Source of the DNA: Eretmocerus hayati
Lineage: Eukaryota; Arthropoda; Insecta; Hymenoptera; Aphelinidae
Direction: 5' to 3'
DNA length: 64,000 bases
Assembly: GCA_029851415.1 (NCBI GenBank)
Contig: CM056742.1
Span: 15,541,736 to 15,605,735 of the forward strand
Part shown: in pieces, positions 1 through 11,219 of the stretch
Numbering within the stretch: the first letter of the stretch is position 1
Layout of the letters: each line of letters starts with the position of its first letter
The notes under the pieces: model-generated
Seen by the model: the letters and a program-made list of their open reading frames with translations, nothing else
Told to the model about the DNA's origin: nothing
The model's database searches: none
Made by a program: the position numbers and the translations under genes

Positions 1-5
1 AAAAA

Positions 6-980
6 CAGGGTTTGACTAGTAACATAACAAAATTGCGTTATCGATTTCGTTATGTTACGTTATCATAACAAAAAACGGAATTAAGAGGTAATTTCTTTAC
101 GTTAGGATAACATAACCAAATACCGTAACGTAATGTCGCTAACGTAATACAATAACGTAACGAAACTCCAATCCTTGGATTTCGTTTTGTTATCAATAAC
201 GTTATTCTATACTAACGAAACTCGACTCTTACGTGAATAACGTTATATGTGAATAACATTATCAATAACGAAACGAAATTCAAGTATTGGGGTTTCGTTA
301 CGGTGTTCGAGTAACGTTATTCACACTATAATTGATTTCGTTACGTTGATTCCGCGAGTAACGTAACGAAATAGAAATTGTATTTTGTTTCGTTTTTTGT
401 CTTCCGCCAAGTGATCAGGACGAAGTTTTGCCCCACGAGGGCCTTAGATAGAGAAGATCAGATATGACTGACTCCTAATGCGCCAGAAATAGACTAGGTT
501 GGTGGATACAACCAAGTATCCGGAGATACTTTTTTCAAAATTCTCCTACGACGCATAGAATCCGAGATACCTCCATTTTCAGAGAGGGTGATATTGCATT
601 CACTCAGAATTCATTAGCGGCTGTGAATATAATGGAAAAAATAACGTAACGAAACCCGGAAAAGAATTTCGTTATATTAACGTAACGGAAAACTTTAACG
701 AAATGTCTTGGAAATTACGTTACTCAATTTCGTTATTAGTTTCGTTAGTTTCGAATAACGTTATCCACATGAGTTTCGTTATACGTTTCGTTAAAAATAC
801 CGAAACTCATAACGAAACGAAATTCAATTCGTTATGATTTTAACGTTATTCTAGTAACGTAACGAAAAACATAACGAAATTCTACCCATCATTTAGCGAA
901 ATAACGAATATCATAACACATATCCGAGGGTTTCGTTAATAACGCACCATAACGAAACTAGCGTTATTTGTCAAACCCTG
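6..980. mobile_element. hAT-like non-autonomous DNA transposon packed with one short motif
   Basis: The element starts CAGGGTTTGAC and ends with its exact complement GTCAAACCCTG, an 11-bp terminal inverted repeat (TIR). CAGGG-type ends are usual for hAT elements, which make 8-bp target duplications. The 8 bases after the right end are CCAAAAAA, and the only 5 bases available before the left end are AAAAA, matching the last five. Both flanks, about 12-395 and 640-970, are almost entirely variants of TAACGTAACGAAA in both orientations. The middle, about 400-640, is unrelated. No coding capacity. hAT membership is inferred from ends and apparent duplication only. Confidence 0.7.
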
Positions 981-1769
981 CCAAAAAATGATAGTGACCT
1001 TTCACGAAAGGATAATGAAGTGGATTAAGCCCTCTCCGCTGGCTCATGTAAAACTATCATCCGTTATCAGAAACTCGAGTACTCGTAGAATTAGTGATCG
1101 ATGTTCTTTAGATACGGGGAATAGGCTAGTTTTAACGGATGGCTCGGCCAAAAAATGGTATTTATCCTAGTGGATAAGTTAGAGGCAGTATAGTTTGAAT
1201 CAGAAAATGATTTCAAGCTTATATTATAACTTATTCGGTGGTTCGTCGTTGTCAATAACTTCTATTTGTTTGGGTACAATAAAAAGTATTTCGGGCTACG
1301 CGCGGAGCTCAAAGTTCATGTGTCAAATAAGAATTTCGTCACATGGGGGTTGTAATGTTTTTGAACAACTTTGCGCCTAAGAACGTCATGGCTCATAACC
1401 CGTTTACATGCGGGAGCAAGCACAGAGCCCATGAAGCAAGACAGAATGTAATACAAATATGGTGGCTTGATTCGCTTATTGAGCGATGGCCGCGACGCCC
1501 ATGCAAAAAGCACAGACAAACTTTTCAACTCGCTCCAACTCACTCAATTTTTCTCGGTTTCAGACTCACAAGCACTCAAACTTTTTGAAACTCCCACATT
1601 TTTGTCGCATACTGTTGCCACATCCGAGCCATGGTTTTTGAGCTAAATGGATATAAGACGAACGCAGCCCACACTACATAAATACGTTCGACTGCTACCT
1701 TCCGGGGCATTGTCGCTTTCCACCACTAACATACTTTCCCATTGCCAATAATCTCATAGCCGTCAATCG
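981..1769. other. Gene-free stretch
   Basis: Only short overlapping open frames on both strands, none with recognisable domain content, splice context or codon bias. I see nothing assignable. Confidence 0.4.
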
Positions 1770-1906
1770 AAAGCTGCAAATGTAAGATTTTGATTGACTA
1801 TAGACAATGCAATTCTATTGCAATCATGATGCGAGATGTACAAGTTACACATGTTTCAAAGGGAAATTGCAATTTTTGGTCTAATTTTGCCCCAGTTGAC
1901 GATAAG
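1770..1906. mobile_element. Old right-end remnant of the TA-flanked family seen intact at 42382-43373
   Basis: The order of segments matches the right end of the 42.4-kb element: a stretch reading TTTTGATTGACTATAGACAA, then GCGAGATGTACAAGTT, then GCAATTTTTGGTCTAATTTT and CCCCAGTTGACGATA. The corresponding region at 43258-43375 has GAGACGTACAAGTT and CCCCGGTTGACGGTA. The left end is not seen, so this is a diverged fragment. Confidence 0.55.
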
Positions 1907-2949
1907 ATCTGTATAATTCAATTCTTCAAACGCTAGAAATTTCTTGGCCATGACAAATAATCCTGTCTCGGTGTACGTATATGAAAAAGGAGAAAATACG
2001 TTGCCCGATCTGCAAAAAAATGTCTCTGATCCATTTTATGAGTATTTGAGAGCTTATTGCAAACTCATTGCAAACTTTGCTGGTAGCAATTCACAAAACT
2101 GGCCAACATTTCGTGCCCAAACATATTCTTAGCCTCTTAAGATGACCGGTATCGTGTTCCAACGGATCAACATCCACAGGAAAACATACTCTCGGTGGGT
2201 TTTTATATATTCAATGGGAAGCTACTCTATCGCAAAAACGATGACACGCCCTTTCAGAAAAAATCAGTTTTTTCGCTGTTGATATCAAATTTTGCCGTCT
2301 GGTGATGAAACGAATTGCGGATTTGATTTCTGCATCAAAAAATACTTGAATGGATACGTCGACTCAACATCAGTTATTCAGCATTATCGAAGTTTCTCGG
2401 GAATAAATCTCGCACGAAAATTGAGTCAAAATATTTTCAAATATCTATGTCTCAGAGTATGAAGGAATTATCTGAAAATCTCTGGTTGAACAGAACTATC
2501 TAGTATATTAAAAAAATGCAAGATAGTACCATGTAAACAAAAACTTTTAGATAATTCCTTTTTAATCTGGACCATCGATATAATAATAATCGTATAATCG
2601 TGAATCATAATATTTGGGTGTCTGCAGACTCGAGACAAAATTCTTCGTGAGCTCCCGATAAATGGTTTCCAGTCACTACATAGGAGAGAGTCGGTTCTGT
2701 TGGCCAGTTGAATTATTCAAAAAGTCAACTAAGGCAGTAGAAATCTGAAAAAAATTTGATCCAGGAGATTTCGACACCGTCTAGTTCTCGAAAAAACGCT
2801 TTCGACCCCAATTTCACCGAACTTTAAGCATTTTTCATGGCTCAAAAAATCTATTATATCGTTTCTCAAACTCCACAAGTCAATTTATCAGAAAGTTTGA
2901 AGGTTTCGCGTTCAATTCATGTAATGGTGATTTGTATAACAATAAATAT
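1907..2949. other. Gene-free stretch
   Basis: AT-rich sequence with small open frames only. No domain, splice pair or terminal repeat recognised. Confidence 0.4.
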
Positions 2950-3510
2950 TTAAGGTAGTTGTACACCAAAATTTTTTATCAACAGAATTTCTCGAGATTC
3001 TGCAGAGAGATAGTTCTAATATCGAAGAGTACGTGTGCAAAATTCCAGAACGGCTGACCATCCCGTTTTAGAGTATCGATCGTCACAATTTGACCAGTTT
3101 TGTACATTTTTAACATTGCGCTTATGGGAGCGGGCCCCAAAAACAGCACAGAAATGGGTCCAGCGCAAAATCTGATCAACAGAAAATGGTGGGACTGCGA
3201 GAGATCCGAGTTTATGTACCAATGAATCATATGGCCAAGCCTGGAGACGATGGACCACGTCGTTTTTTAGTAATTGTTCATACAAAGCGTAGAATGCAAA
3301 AAATGCGACACGTGATTTTGATTTTAGGCTAGATAACTTTGGAAACCATGCATGATTCGGTTCAGGAAGTCTCAGATGACCGTTTTTGTTTGTTGTTTGG
3401 TGGAAAGAGTGCAGTTATTAACAAAAATAATAATTTCGACTATTTTAAAGTAGGCAAAAAAGTGAGGGTAAGTCTCTCTGACTCACGTAGTTGGTGTACA
3501 ACTACCTTAA
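2950..3510. mobile_element. TTAA-flanked MITE, 561 bp
   Basis: The element is bounded by TTAAGGTAGTTGTACACCAA on the left and its perfect 20-base complement on the right. If TTAA is the target duplication this is a piggyBac-type non-autonomous element; the class is inferred only from the TTAA. Short open frames inside are chance. A second copy of the same family begins at 5240. Confidence 0.7.
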
Positions 3511-3516
3511 GATGGA

Positions 3517-3941
3517 AAGGGGAGGTGTCGGGTGGGGCATAATGGCCGGGCAGTGAGAAATTTGCAGTCAAGCGCGCCAGCCGACGAGCGGACGACATAA
3601 CCCCATGCATTGTAGCGAAAATTGATATGTAAGAAAATTTATGTTCTGGCACTTTTCTGGTGTTGATTCATCATTCATACAATCATTTTCGACGCTTTAT
3701 AGTGAAATCATGCCAACTTGCCCGAGTGGGGCATGATGGCCGCTTCGAATATTTAATTCATTTACTCGCAAATTGTTGCCTCAAAAATTTTTTTAATTGA
3801 TGTATTGTATTCCTTAGAGTCTCTACTTTCAATTAATGCCATTGGTTTAATTTGTTCAGATAGTTCTTCAAATGAACGTTCGAGCGGTTCGAACGGCTTG
3901 AAAAGAAAGAGTGGCCGTCATACCCCTCTCTCCCCTAGTAG
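3517..3941. mobile_element. Probable short element with imperfect inverted ends
   Basis: The left end GGGGAGGTGTCGGGTGGGGC followed by ATAATGGCC pairs imperfectly with the right end GGCCGTCATACCCC followed by TCTCTCCCC. A third related string, GTGGGGCATGATGGCC, lies inside near 3727. Termini and any target duplication are uncertain. Confidence 0.4.
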
Positions 3942-5239
3942 GCAGAATTACACCCGCTCAAGTTCGATGCATAACTTCAGGCGACTATTTTTATCAATCA
4001 TAATTTCATAAAATGACTGTACAAAAGCAGAAACCAAAAGGAATACAATAATTCACTCTCCGCAATTGTAGAAAAATTTTTGGCAAACCTCGTAAATTTG
4101 AAGAGAAGAAAACAAAGGAAGAAAGAAGGGGTTGAACGAATTTTAACAACTATTGTCTACATGATACTCGTAACGAGACACAATCAAACGATGAATGTTC
4201 GCAGAATCCACCAAGGAGGTTAAGTAATACATTATTATCAAATGCAGAAGAATACTTACCATAGCTTTTCTGCTGTGATTTTTCATCACCTCCTTCCATT
4301 TTGAGAAAATCAAAATAGTCCTCTGTTCAAAACTTCAAAAGAGTGTTATATTCTCGTTGGATTAGAGGAACGAAACCAAATCGCTGACTGGACGTTTGAT
4401 ATTCAATATCCTCGTTGCGCACCCCATAATTCTGGGTACAGAGCTAAGATATCACTCGCAGAGCAGTCGCGGGGACCGTTATTGAACTGAGCATGTATTT
4501 TATGTTTTGTAAAATAATTCACTCCGGAATCGATCAGATCTGCGCCACGCTAAGGAGCTAACTGTCAGGGCTTTCCGAGAGTCTTTCAAGTCAAAGGAAC
4601 AGAACTTTGATTGGGTCTGGTTGTGGAGCCTGGATGATACTTCACATATACTATCGTATGAGCCTTATCGCTTGCACACACAAGCACCCCATACATCGGT
4701 GAAATATGCGACTGAAACTGAAACCGAGTGAGACCTCAACACAGTTGACTCATATATAAGTAGAATCATCAAATACCATATGAGATGGAATACAGCGTAT
4801 CGTTTAAGAGCACGATAAAAATTCATATTCACTTTCACTCATCGCCTTCATCAGATCTAACACTTATGCATTGAACAAGAGTAGTACTTATTCCTGAAAA
4901 AAAACATTAGTTTGCATGATCTTATTTTCGAACTGTGTAGCCATGCAAATGAATACTCAACTGTGTCACCCTAAGCAAAAAATGTCAAAAGTCGCCACAA
5001 CGACTTTTTTGGTTTTTGTCTTCGCAGCGCCCACCAATCTAATTTTCCATAATAGAGTTGACCATTAAAAGTGGGCATGAATGCTCTGCCATAACTGATG
5101 GCTAAAACAGTTATGCAGGGGTGGTCGTGATGTGCATTGAGATCTAATGAGATGACAGGAGAATATTTTGCGGACGAGTAATTCCGCGCAAAAGCGGACC
5201 ACAAATCGCAGTCATGGCTCGAATTGTTTCTTATTACTT
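3942..5239. other. Gene-free stretch
   Basis: No recognisable protein, RNA gene or TE end. Small open frames on both strands look random. Confidence 0.4.
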
Positions 5240-5560
5240 TTAAGGTAGTTGTACACTAAAATGCAATATATATCAGAATCACCAAAGTTGGTGAGGATCT
5301 AGTTCAAGTGTTAACGAACAATTGTGCGAAATTTCAAAATGATTGACCGTTTTGTTTCAGAGTGGTAGTCATCAAAATTTGTCACTTTTAGCATGGCGCT
5401 CATGCGGGATCGTCGACTCCCATATAAACGCAATGTTAAAAGTGACGGGTTTTTGATGGCTACTACTCCGAAACAAAACGGTCAATCATTCTGAAATTTT
5501 GCACAGGTGTTCATTAACACTTGAACTAAAGCCTCCCCAACTTTGGTGATTTTCTGGTAT
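5240..5560. mobile_element. Second copy of the TTAA family, foldback form, right end lost
   Basis: It begins TTAAGGTAGTTGTACACTAA, nearly the left end of the 2950 element. The left segment 5270-5400 (AATCACCAAAGTTGG through GACCGTTTTGTTTC to GTCACTTTTAGCAT) is mirrored by 5432-5557. It is therefore a hairpin with a loop near 5420. The expected complementary right end is absent, and a TA-flanked element starts immediately at 5562. Confidence 0.6.
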
Positions 5561-5561
5561 A

Positions 5562-6054
5562 CAGTGGAATCTCCCTTAAGGGCATGCAGTAGCCGTGCAG
5601 CCCGGCCGCTATCATCCGATTCATTCTCGACAACTCAGTGTTCAGCCCAAATCATTAGATTGTTGCAGAAAAGTGGGGACCATTGAGCGCCTGGGACATC
5701 CTAACCTATAATATACGCATATTTTTTTTCCCAGAATACTCAAATTCTTTTGCGATTTGGGCTAAACGACGAGTTGAGCCATTCAAGTTGGATGATAACA
5801 AGTGTGGCACAACTCGTCGTTTAGCCCAAATCGCAAAAGAATTTGAGTATTCTGGGAACAAAATTTAGCTTGCACGGCTACCGCATGGCCTTAACGGATA
5901 CCTCCTATTAGCGGACACCTCTCAATAACGGACAATTTTTTGCGACCAGCAGAAGTATAATCACAGAGATGAACTTCTGATTAGCGGACAGCTCCGAATA
6001 GCGGACAGTCATTTGATGCAACCAGAGGTGTCCGTGCGACCGGAGATTTCACTG
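5562..6054. mobile_element. Tigger/pogo-like MITE with TA target duplication
   Basis: CAGTGGAATCTCC on the left and GGAGATTTCACTG on the right form the TIRs, with TA directly outside both ends (5560-5561 and 6055-6056). Subterminal strings such as GCGGACACCTCTCAATAACG resemble the known style of pogo/Tigger ends. No transposase coding capacity. Confidence 0.75.
5730..5856. repeat. Perfect hairpin, 47-bp arms
   Basis: The arm 5730-5776 (starts CCCAGAATACTCAAATTC) is the exact complement of 5810-5856, with a 33-base loop. It forms the core of the MITE at 5562-6054. Confidence 0.9.
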
Positions 6055-6164
6055 TATTTTCAGCTTTAGTCAATTCTGTGGTCCAAAACCAGGTAAAAAA
6101 TCTCTAGATCTCCTACGGGTTTCAAAAAAAATGTTAGTATCCCTGGGAAATCTGCTAGATAGAA

Positions 6165-8333
6165 CAAGTGAGCTGGGCGATTTTTTGTGCTAAATTCCGG
6201 GATGGATGAAAAAGAGATATGTTACATGCGGCAGTTCAACTAAGCCTTCGGCGGTGTTCAGCGATTCTGTATTATAGTACCGAACAATTGTTATAGAACT
6301 ATTCATAATTTTCCAAAAAATTTGCTTATTCTGTACGTCGGTAGAAATGAAATGCTTAGGAACGGTAGATCTTGATGGGTTAGGATGAAAAAAAATGTTC
6401 ACCGATTTGTAAGTGGTAGCGCAATCGTTCAGGGCGGTGGTTGAACAATTTTTTGTTAGCAACAAAATACTTATTTGATGGAATTACAAAAAAACTTCGC
6501 GGAGACATGGCTCATATTTCGCTTCATTGAAAAATGTTTATTAATAAATTTTGCGCGTTGCTGTGACGTCCGCTGACGGTCTTCAAACATATTGTCGTTC
6601 GTACCAGTGCACCATCGAAACCAGTCACCGAGAAGATCTGAAAAATCCCGTAATGATTGTAAAGGCTACTCTATAATATCAGTAGTTCTGCGGGAACTTG
6701 GATATTTGGGGGTCTATAATGTGCCAGCACTAAATCTCACTTTCGAAGATTCTAAGATGTATTTCTCGACTTTTTGAAACATGTAAAGTATGAATAAACT
6801 CGCACACGAATGTAAATTTTCCCACTCATCAGTACCATAAGGATAACATGGAGTGACGCGGCAGCGTCACACGGACCCGACATTTCGCCACTAAAATTGA
6901 TCTCACGGCCAAACGGTTGAAGCTACAGCTTTGGGGTCTTGGAATTGTGATTTGACCATCAGATAATTTGGAAAAAAGTGACTAGGACCTCTGTAGTCTC
7001 GCGATCAAGGGTCGCACTAATACCACACGGACCTGACATAAAAATTTAGCAAAACTAGATTTTTGCCGAAAACTACTCCGCAGAGTATAAAAATCAATGT
7101 TTTTCGATCTCTTGGGTTATGGAAAAGTTGCGCCTGACAATTTACTTTAAGATTAAATTAGTGCGGAAAGACCTGGAATGAGACAAATTCATTTTATCGA
7201 GGATAACTTAGCAAGTAAAGTTTTAGGCAAAACTGCGCCACAAAATGTATGTGCTCAGCGCACACACAAAAAGTAGTCTTTGGGCCCTTATAGCAATAGG
7301 ATTTGATACTCCATACCATTATATTTGATAAATTTGCCCACTTGAATCCCAAACGAGCTTTTTGGTGGTGCTACACACTCACAGAGGCCGAAAAATGGAA
7401 AAACCCCATCACACGGACCTGACATTTTGACCCGTTTTTTGATGATAACATAATTGGGTAGCGCTGAATCAAAAAAACTAACGACTGAACCAGAAAGAGC
7501 ACCAGAAAACACATCGATAATGATCTTCGAGGTTTTTTCCTCAGGCGTTTTAAGGCTTCGTACAAGCAGATACACATGATTTCAAAGTTTCCACAAAACT
7601 ACTCATATGTATTTACATACACTCACTTTACTGCAAGGTCTATAAGTAGTCAAGAGAAATCCATGACCACTGCTAACATGTGCCATGGCTTTTGCATGTT
7701 AATTTGCCATTTGCTCAACAAATATGGCAGGTACAAATTTTCCTATTGGAACCGTTCACGTTGATCTGATCTACAAATCCGAATCCCATTTTTTTCCTTT
7801 GTTGTGAGTCCTTTTCGAGATAACAGCAATCTAACGTCAAAAGACTCTCTTCTTTGGTATCTAAAAAAAATGAAGAAAGACACGGCTTATATCAATGTAT
7901 GCAGAAAGAATTTTTTCTCCTTTACTATTGTAAAATGCCGTAATGATGTTCCTCGCCGCTCTACTTCAAATCATTACAAGAAGCGTGCTAGAGCTAGATC
8001 TCACTTGTCTGCATATTCATCTCGACAAATTGATCGTTACATTGGTGAGTGTTTTTTCTCAAAATAGGGGTAGCTTTGGGACTCTTGCTCATGTTTTCTC
8101 AAATATTTTCAAATACCTTTATCATCATCGAATCCTAATTTTGCAAGTAGGGGTTGATAAGAGATTCAAAGTGAGCAAAGTGAGCAAATGTGAAAGATTC
8201 AATAACAACTGTTCGGTACCGATACAGGATCGCTGAACACCGCCGAATAGAAGGCTAAATTCAGTTGCCACGTGTAACATATCTCTTTTTCAACCATTCC
8301 GGAATTTGGCACAAATAAAACCAGCTCCCTTGC
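6165..8333. mobile_element. 2.2-kb element with about 150-bp imperfect inverted ends
   Basis: The segment 6165-6315 (CAAGTGAGCTGG, then AAAAAGAGATATGTTACA, then GGCGGTGTTCAGCGAT) returns in inverted orientation at 8190-8333 (ATCGCTGAACACCGCC, then TGTAACATATCTCTTTTT, then CCAGCTCCCTTG). No obvious target duplication. The interior has only short open frames and three copies of a 16-base motif. Superfamily unknown. Confidence 0.65.
6868..7425 (+). repeat. Three dispersed copies of CACACGGACCTGACAT
   Basis: The 16-mer occurs at 6868-6883 (one mismatch, CCCGACAT), 7024-7039 and 7410-7425, all in the same orientation and inside the 6165-8333 element. It may be a binding motif or a relic of a tandem array. 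Confidence 0.8.
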
Positions 8334-9159
8334 ATACGAACACGCGATCAATGGCTTGAAGGTATTTGAGTAAGGACCCCCGCTCCGAGAGATAGGATTC
8401 TGGCTTTCGGTTAATCTTGTCGGGGAAGAAATATGTTGTCAAGCACAAAAATCTGAACAAAAAGTTCAATGGGCTCGAAGACGGAAAATGGCTAGTTTTT
8501 TCAGTATAAATCAAATAAATACCAATAAATGGGAGGTTATGAGGTTATCTGAAAAACAACAAGGCTTGTCTGCAGCGTTCAAATTTGAATTGAAAATGTA
8601 CAATTTGAGTGTGATGTAGCTAAAAGGTCATCACTTTGGTAATTGAAACATTTTATCTGAAACCTTCGATGCAAAAAGCAAATAAATGCATGCAAAAAAA
8701 GTGATAATGCGCGATTGACAAAGAAATCATAACGGCTTGTATTCTCAATAATTACATTCCATTTCAATCAATTTAGCAGCTAACGCTGCAGAGCTGGATC
8801 ATAAGGTGTGCTGACTCGATGCAACGAGTACATGATCTTGAGACCCCAGATATGGTGCGGGAGCGGCTTTTTGAATATCAGCATCTTCGCATAGCGTGAG
8901 TCTCGCGCTCTGAATAGTTGATAAAAGGTGTCCGATAGTGCCTGGCTGCAATCAAATTATATGGAATGAATCAAAATTAATCTTGGATCGCGTGAGACTA
9001 GTGTCTGCCAAATATTTCGAGGATATGGAGATCGAATCTCATATTGCCGTATCTCGAGATCATATCGCGTAAGAGGCTGCGGGGTCGAGAGCAAGCGACT
9101 ATCAAAATCGAGCTCGAAAAGTCTGGTGGAGGGTGTTTTTGAGGTATTTCAAGGTCGCT

Positions 9160-9620
9160 GAACACGAATATGGCATTGCTTCGCCTCCTAATCGTGTTAC
9201 GTGGGCGGCTGCGGAGGCGGAGGCGCGAATTGACCGAGATCGGAGCTAGAGACTTGAGTAAGGGTGTTTTTGGGGTATTTTGGGGTCGCTAAGCACGAAT
9301 TCGAGGTCGTCCAGCCTCCAAGTCATGTTGCGTGGGCGGTTGGGGGGGGGGGGGGTCGAGTAAAGGCACAAATTGACCAAGATTGGAGTTTGAGAGTTGA
9401 GTAGGGGTTGTTTTTGGAGTATTTTGGCATCGCTAAACACGTATTTGAGATTACACAGCTCCCGAATCGTGTTGAATGGGTGGCTACAAAAGCAAGGACG
9501 CGTGTTGAACTAGATAAAACTGGAAGAGCCGGCGGGGGGGGGGGGGGGGTCCTTGATATCTCGAGATCACTGGGCACAAATCTCAGATCACCCAGCCTCA
9601 GAACCTTATTGGGTGGACGG
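9160..9620. repeat. Minisatellite in the left foldback arm, unit about 125-145 bp
   Basis: Units begin near 9155, 9283, 9428 and 9560 with GTCGCTGAACACGAAT-like starts and contain GTTGCGTGGGCGG-like and GTTTTTGGGGTATTTTGG-like parts. Long G runs lie at 9341-9355 and 9534-9550. The mirrored units lie at about 14640-15030, with a C run near 14862. Confidence 0.75.
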
Positions 9621-11136
9621 CTGTGATGGTGAATTCGATGTAGTTATCTGACAATGATCATTTCTTGAGAAAGAATCTGACCAGGATTGTAAGCCGAATC
9701 AAGGCATCGGGACCAGACCACGAGCATACGCCAAGTATCTTCATTGACCGAGGGGTCGAGCGATATCCTGTTGAACGGAATTCCGATTCACTAGGTATGT
9801 AATCACAATTTTCGATCACGGAATAGGCCACAAATAGTTTCAGGCGTGAATCTGTGAGAGAGTGGTGACTGCAAGGAGATTCGAGAGATGAATCTCTATT
9901 CTGGCCAATTTTTCAGGCGGAGTCTCGTCTCATCATGCGCGAAGCATGACCACTTCACAAAGACCATGACCAAAGCGTGATGTGATAGCAGCGGGATTGG
10001 GTAATGACTTAGGGAGTGTGTTACTGAAATCTCAGCTCCGTAACCGGAAATCTTAAAAAGCAGTCGATTCTCATTTATTGACGGGCGTAAATCACGCATA
10101 CCACGAGCCTAAGCCAACTGTGTTTGTGGGATGGAGCACCGTGCAATATCCTAGGGATTCGAACCCTGATCCTCTAGCTATGTGATCATAATCCTCAACG
10201 ACGGAATGGACTACAAATCGTTGCGGGCGAGAATCTACGAGAGGGTGATGACTGCAAGAAGATTCAAGCGTTAGATCTCTATTCTGACTGTTTTCACAAG
10301 CGAAATCTGATCTCATGTACCGAGAAGCATGGTGTCCATACAACCACCCAGAACTATTACATGATCCAATAGCCTAGGGATCAGGAGATATCCCAGGACG
10401 TGCGATTATGAAATCTTACCTCTGTGATCATAAATCCCGAGAAGGAGCCTATTCTCATAGATTTATGGGCGTGAATCTACTTCTCGATAGTAACGGTTTG
10501 GAGATTTGAGTTTTTCCTTGCTGAATCTGGACATCCCCACGAGTTAAATCTGATCCCAAGTAGTGGGATGACTCACGTTATTCGGTCACCTTGTCACGAA
10601 CCTAAGCATAGTGTGTTCAGTGGCCGAAAATTCGAGCAATATTCTGGGCACGGGAACTACGATCCTCTAGCTATGTTATCACAATTATTGATAACGGAAT
10701 GGACTACAAATCCTATTGGGCGTGAATCTAGGAAAAGGTGTTGACTGCAAGGAGATTCCAGCATTAAATCTCTATCCTGGCCATCTTTACAAGCAGAATC
10801 TGATCTCATGTATCGAGAAGCATGGTGACCATACAACGGCCCAGAACCAACACGTGATCCAATAGCCTAGGGATCGGGAGATAACCTCGGACGTCCGATT
10901 CTGAAATCCTAGCTATGTGGTCGAAAATCTTGAGAAGGATTCGATTCGAATACATTGGCGGGCGTGAATCTACTACTTGATACTGACGGGTAGGAGATTC
11001 GAGTGTTCCTTTGCTGAATCTGGACATCCCCACGGATGAAATCTGATCCCAAGTCGTGGGAAGACTCACATTAAATTCACCTGATTATGCTGCTTCGGAG
11101 CGCTCCTACCCCCGAACCTCTCTTCCCAAACGCAAT

Positions 11137-11140
<4 letters not shown>

Positions 11141-11178
<38 letters not shown>
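11141..11178. repeat. GA microsatellite at the LINE 5' border
   Basis: 19 uninterrupted GA dinucleotides. A second GA-rich tract follows the A tract at 13268-13294, so the LINE is bracketed by GA repeats on both sides. Confidence 0.95.
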
Positions 11179-11180
<2 letters not shown>

Positions 11181-11219
11181 TGAAGAGGGAAGGGTCAAGG
11201 AGGTCAACGCCCTCTCAGC

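Noticed and set aside
9323..9626. Proline- or glycine-run frames in the foldback arms
   Set aside because: Produced by C/G homopolymers in the minisatellite; mirrored at 14579-15008.
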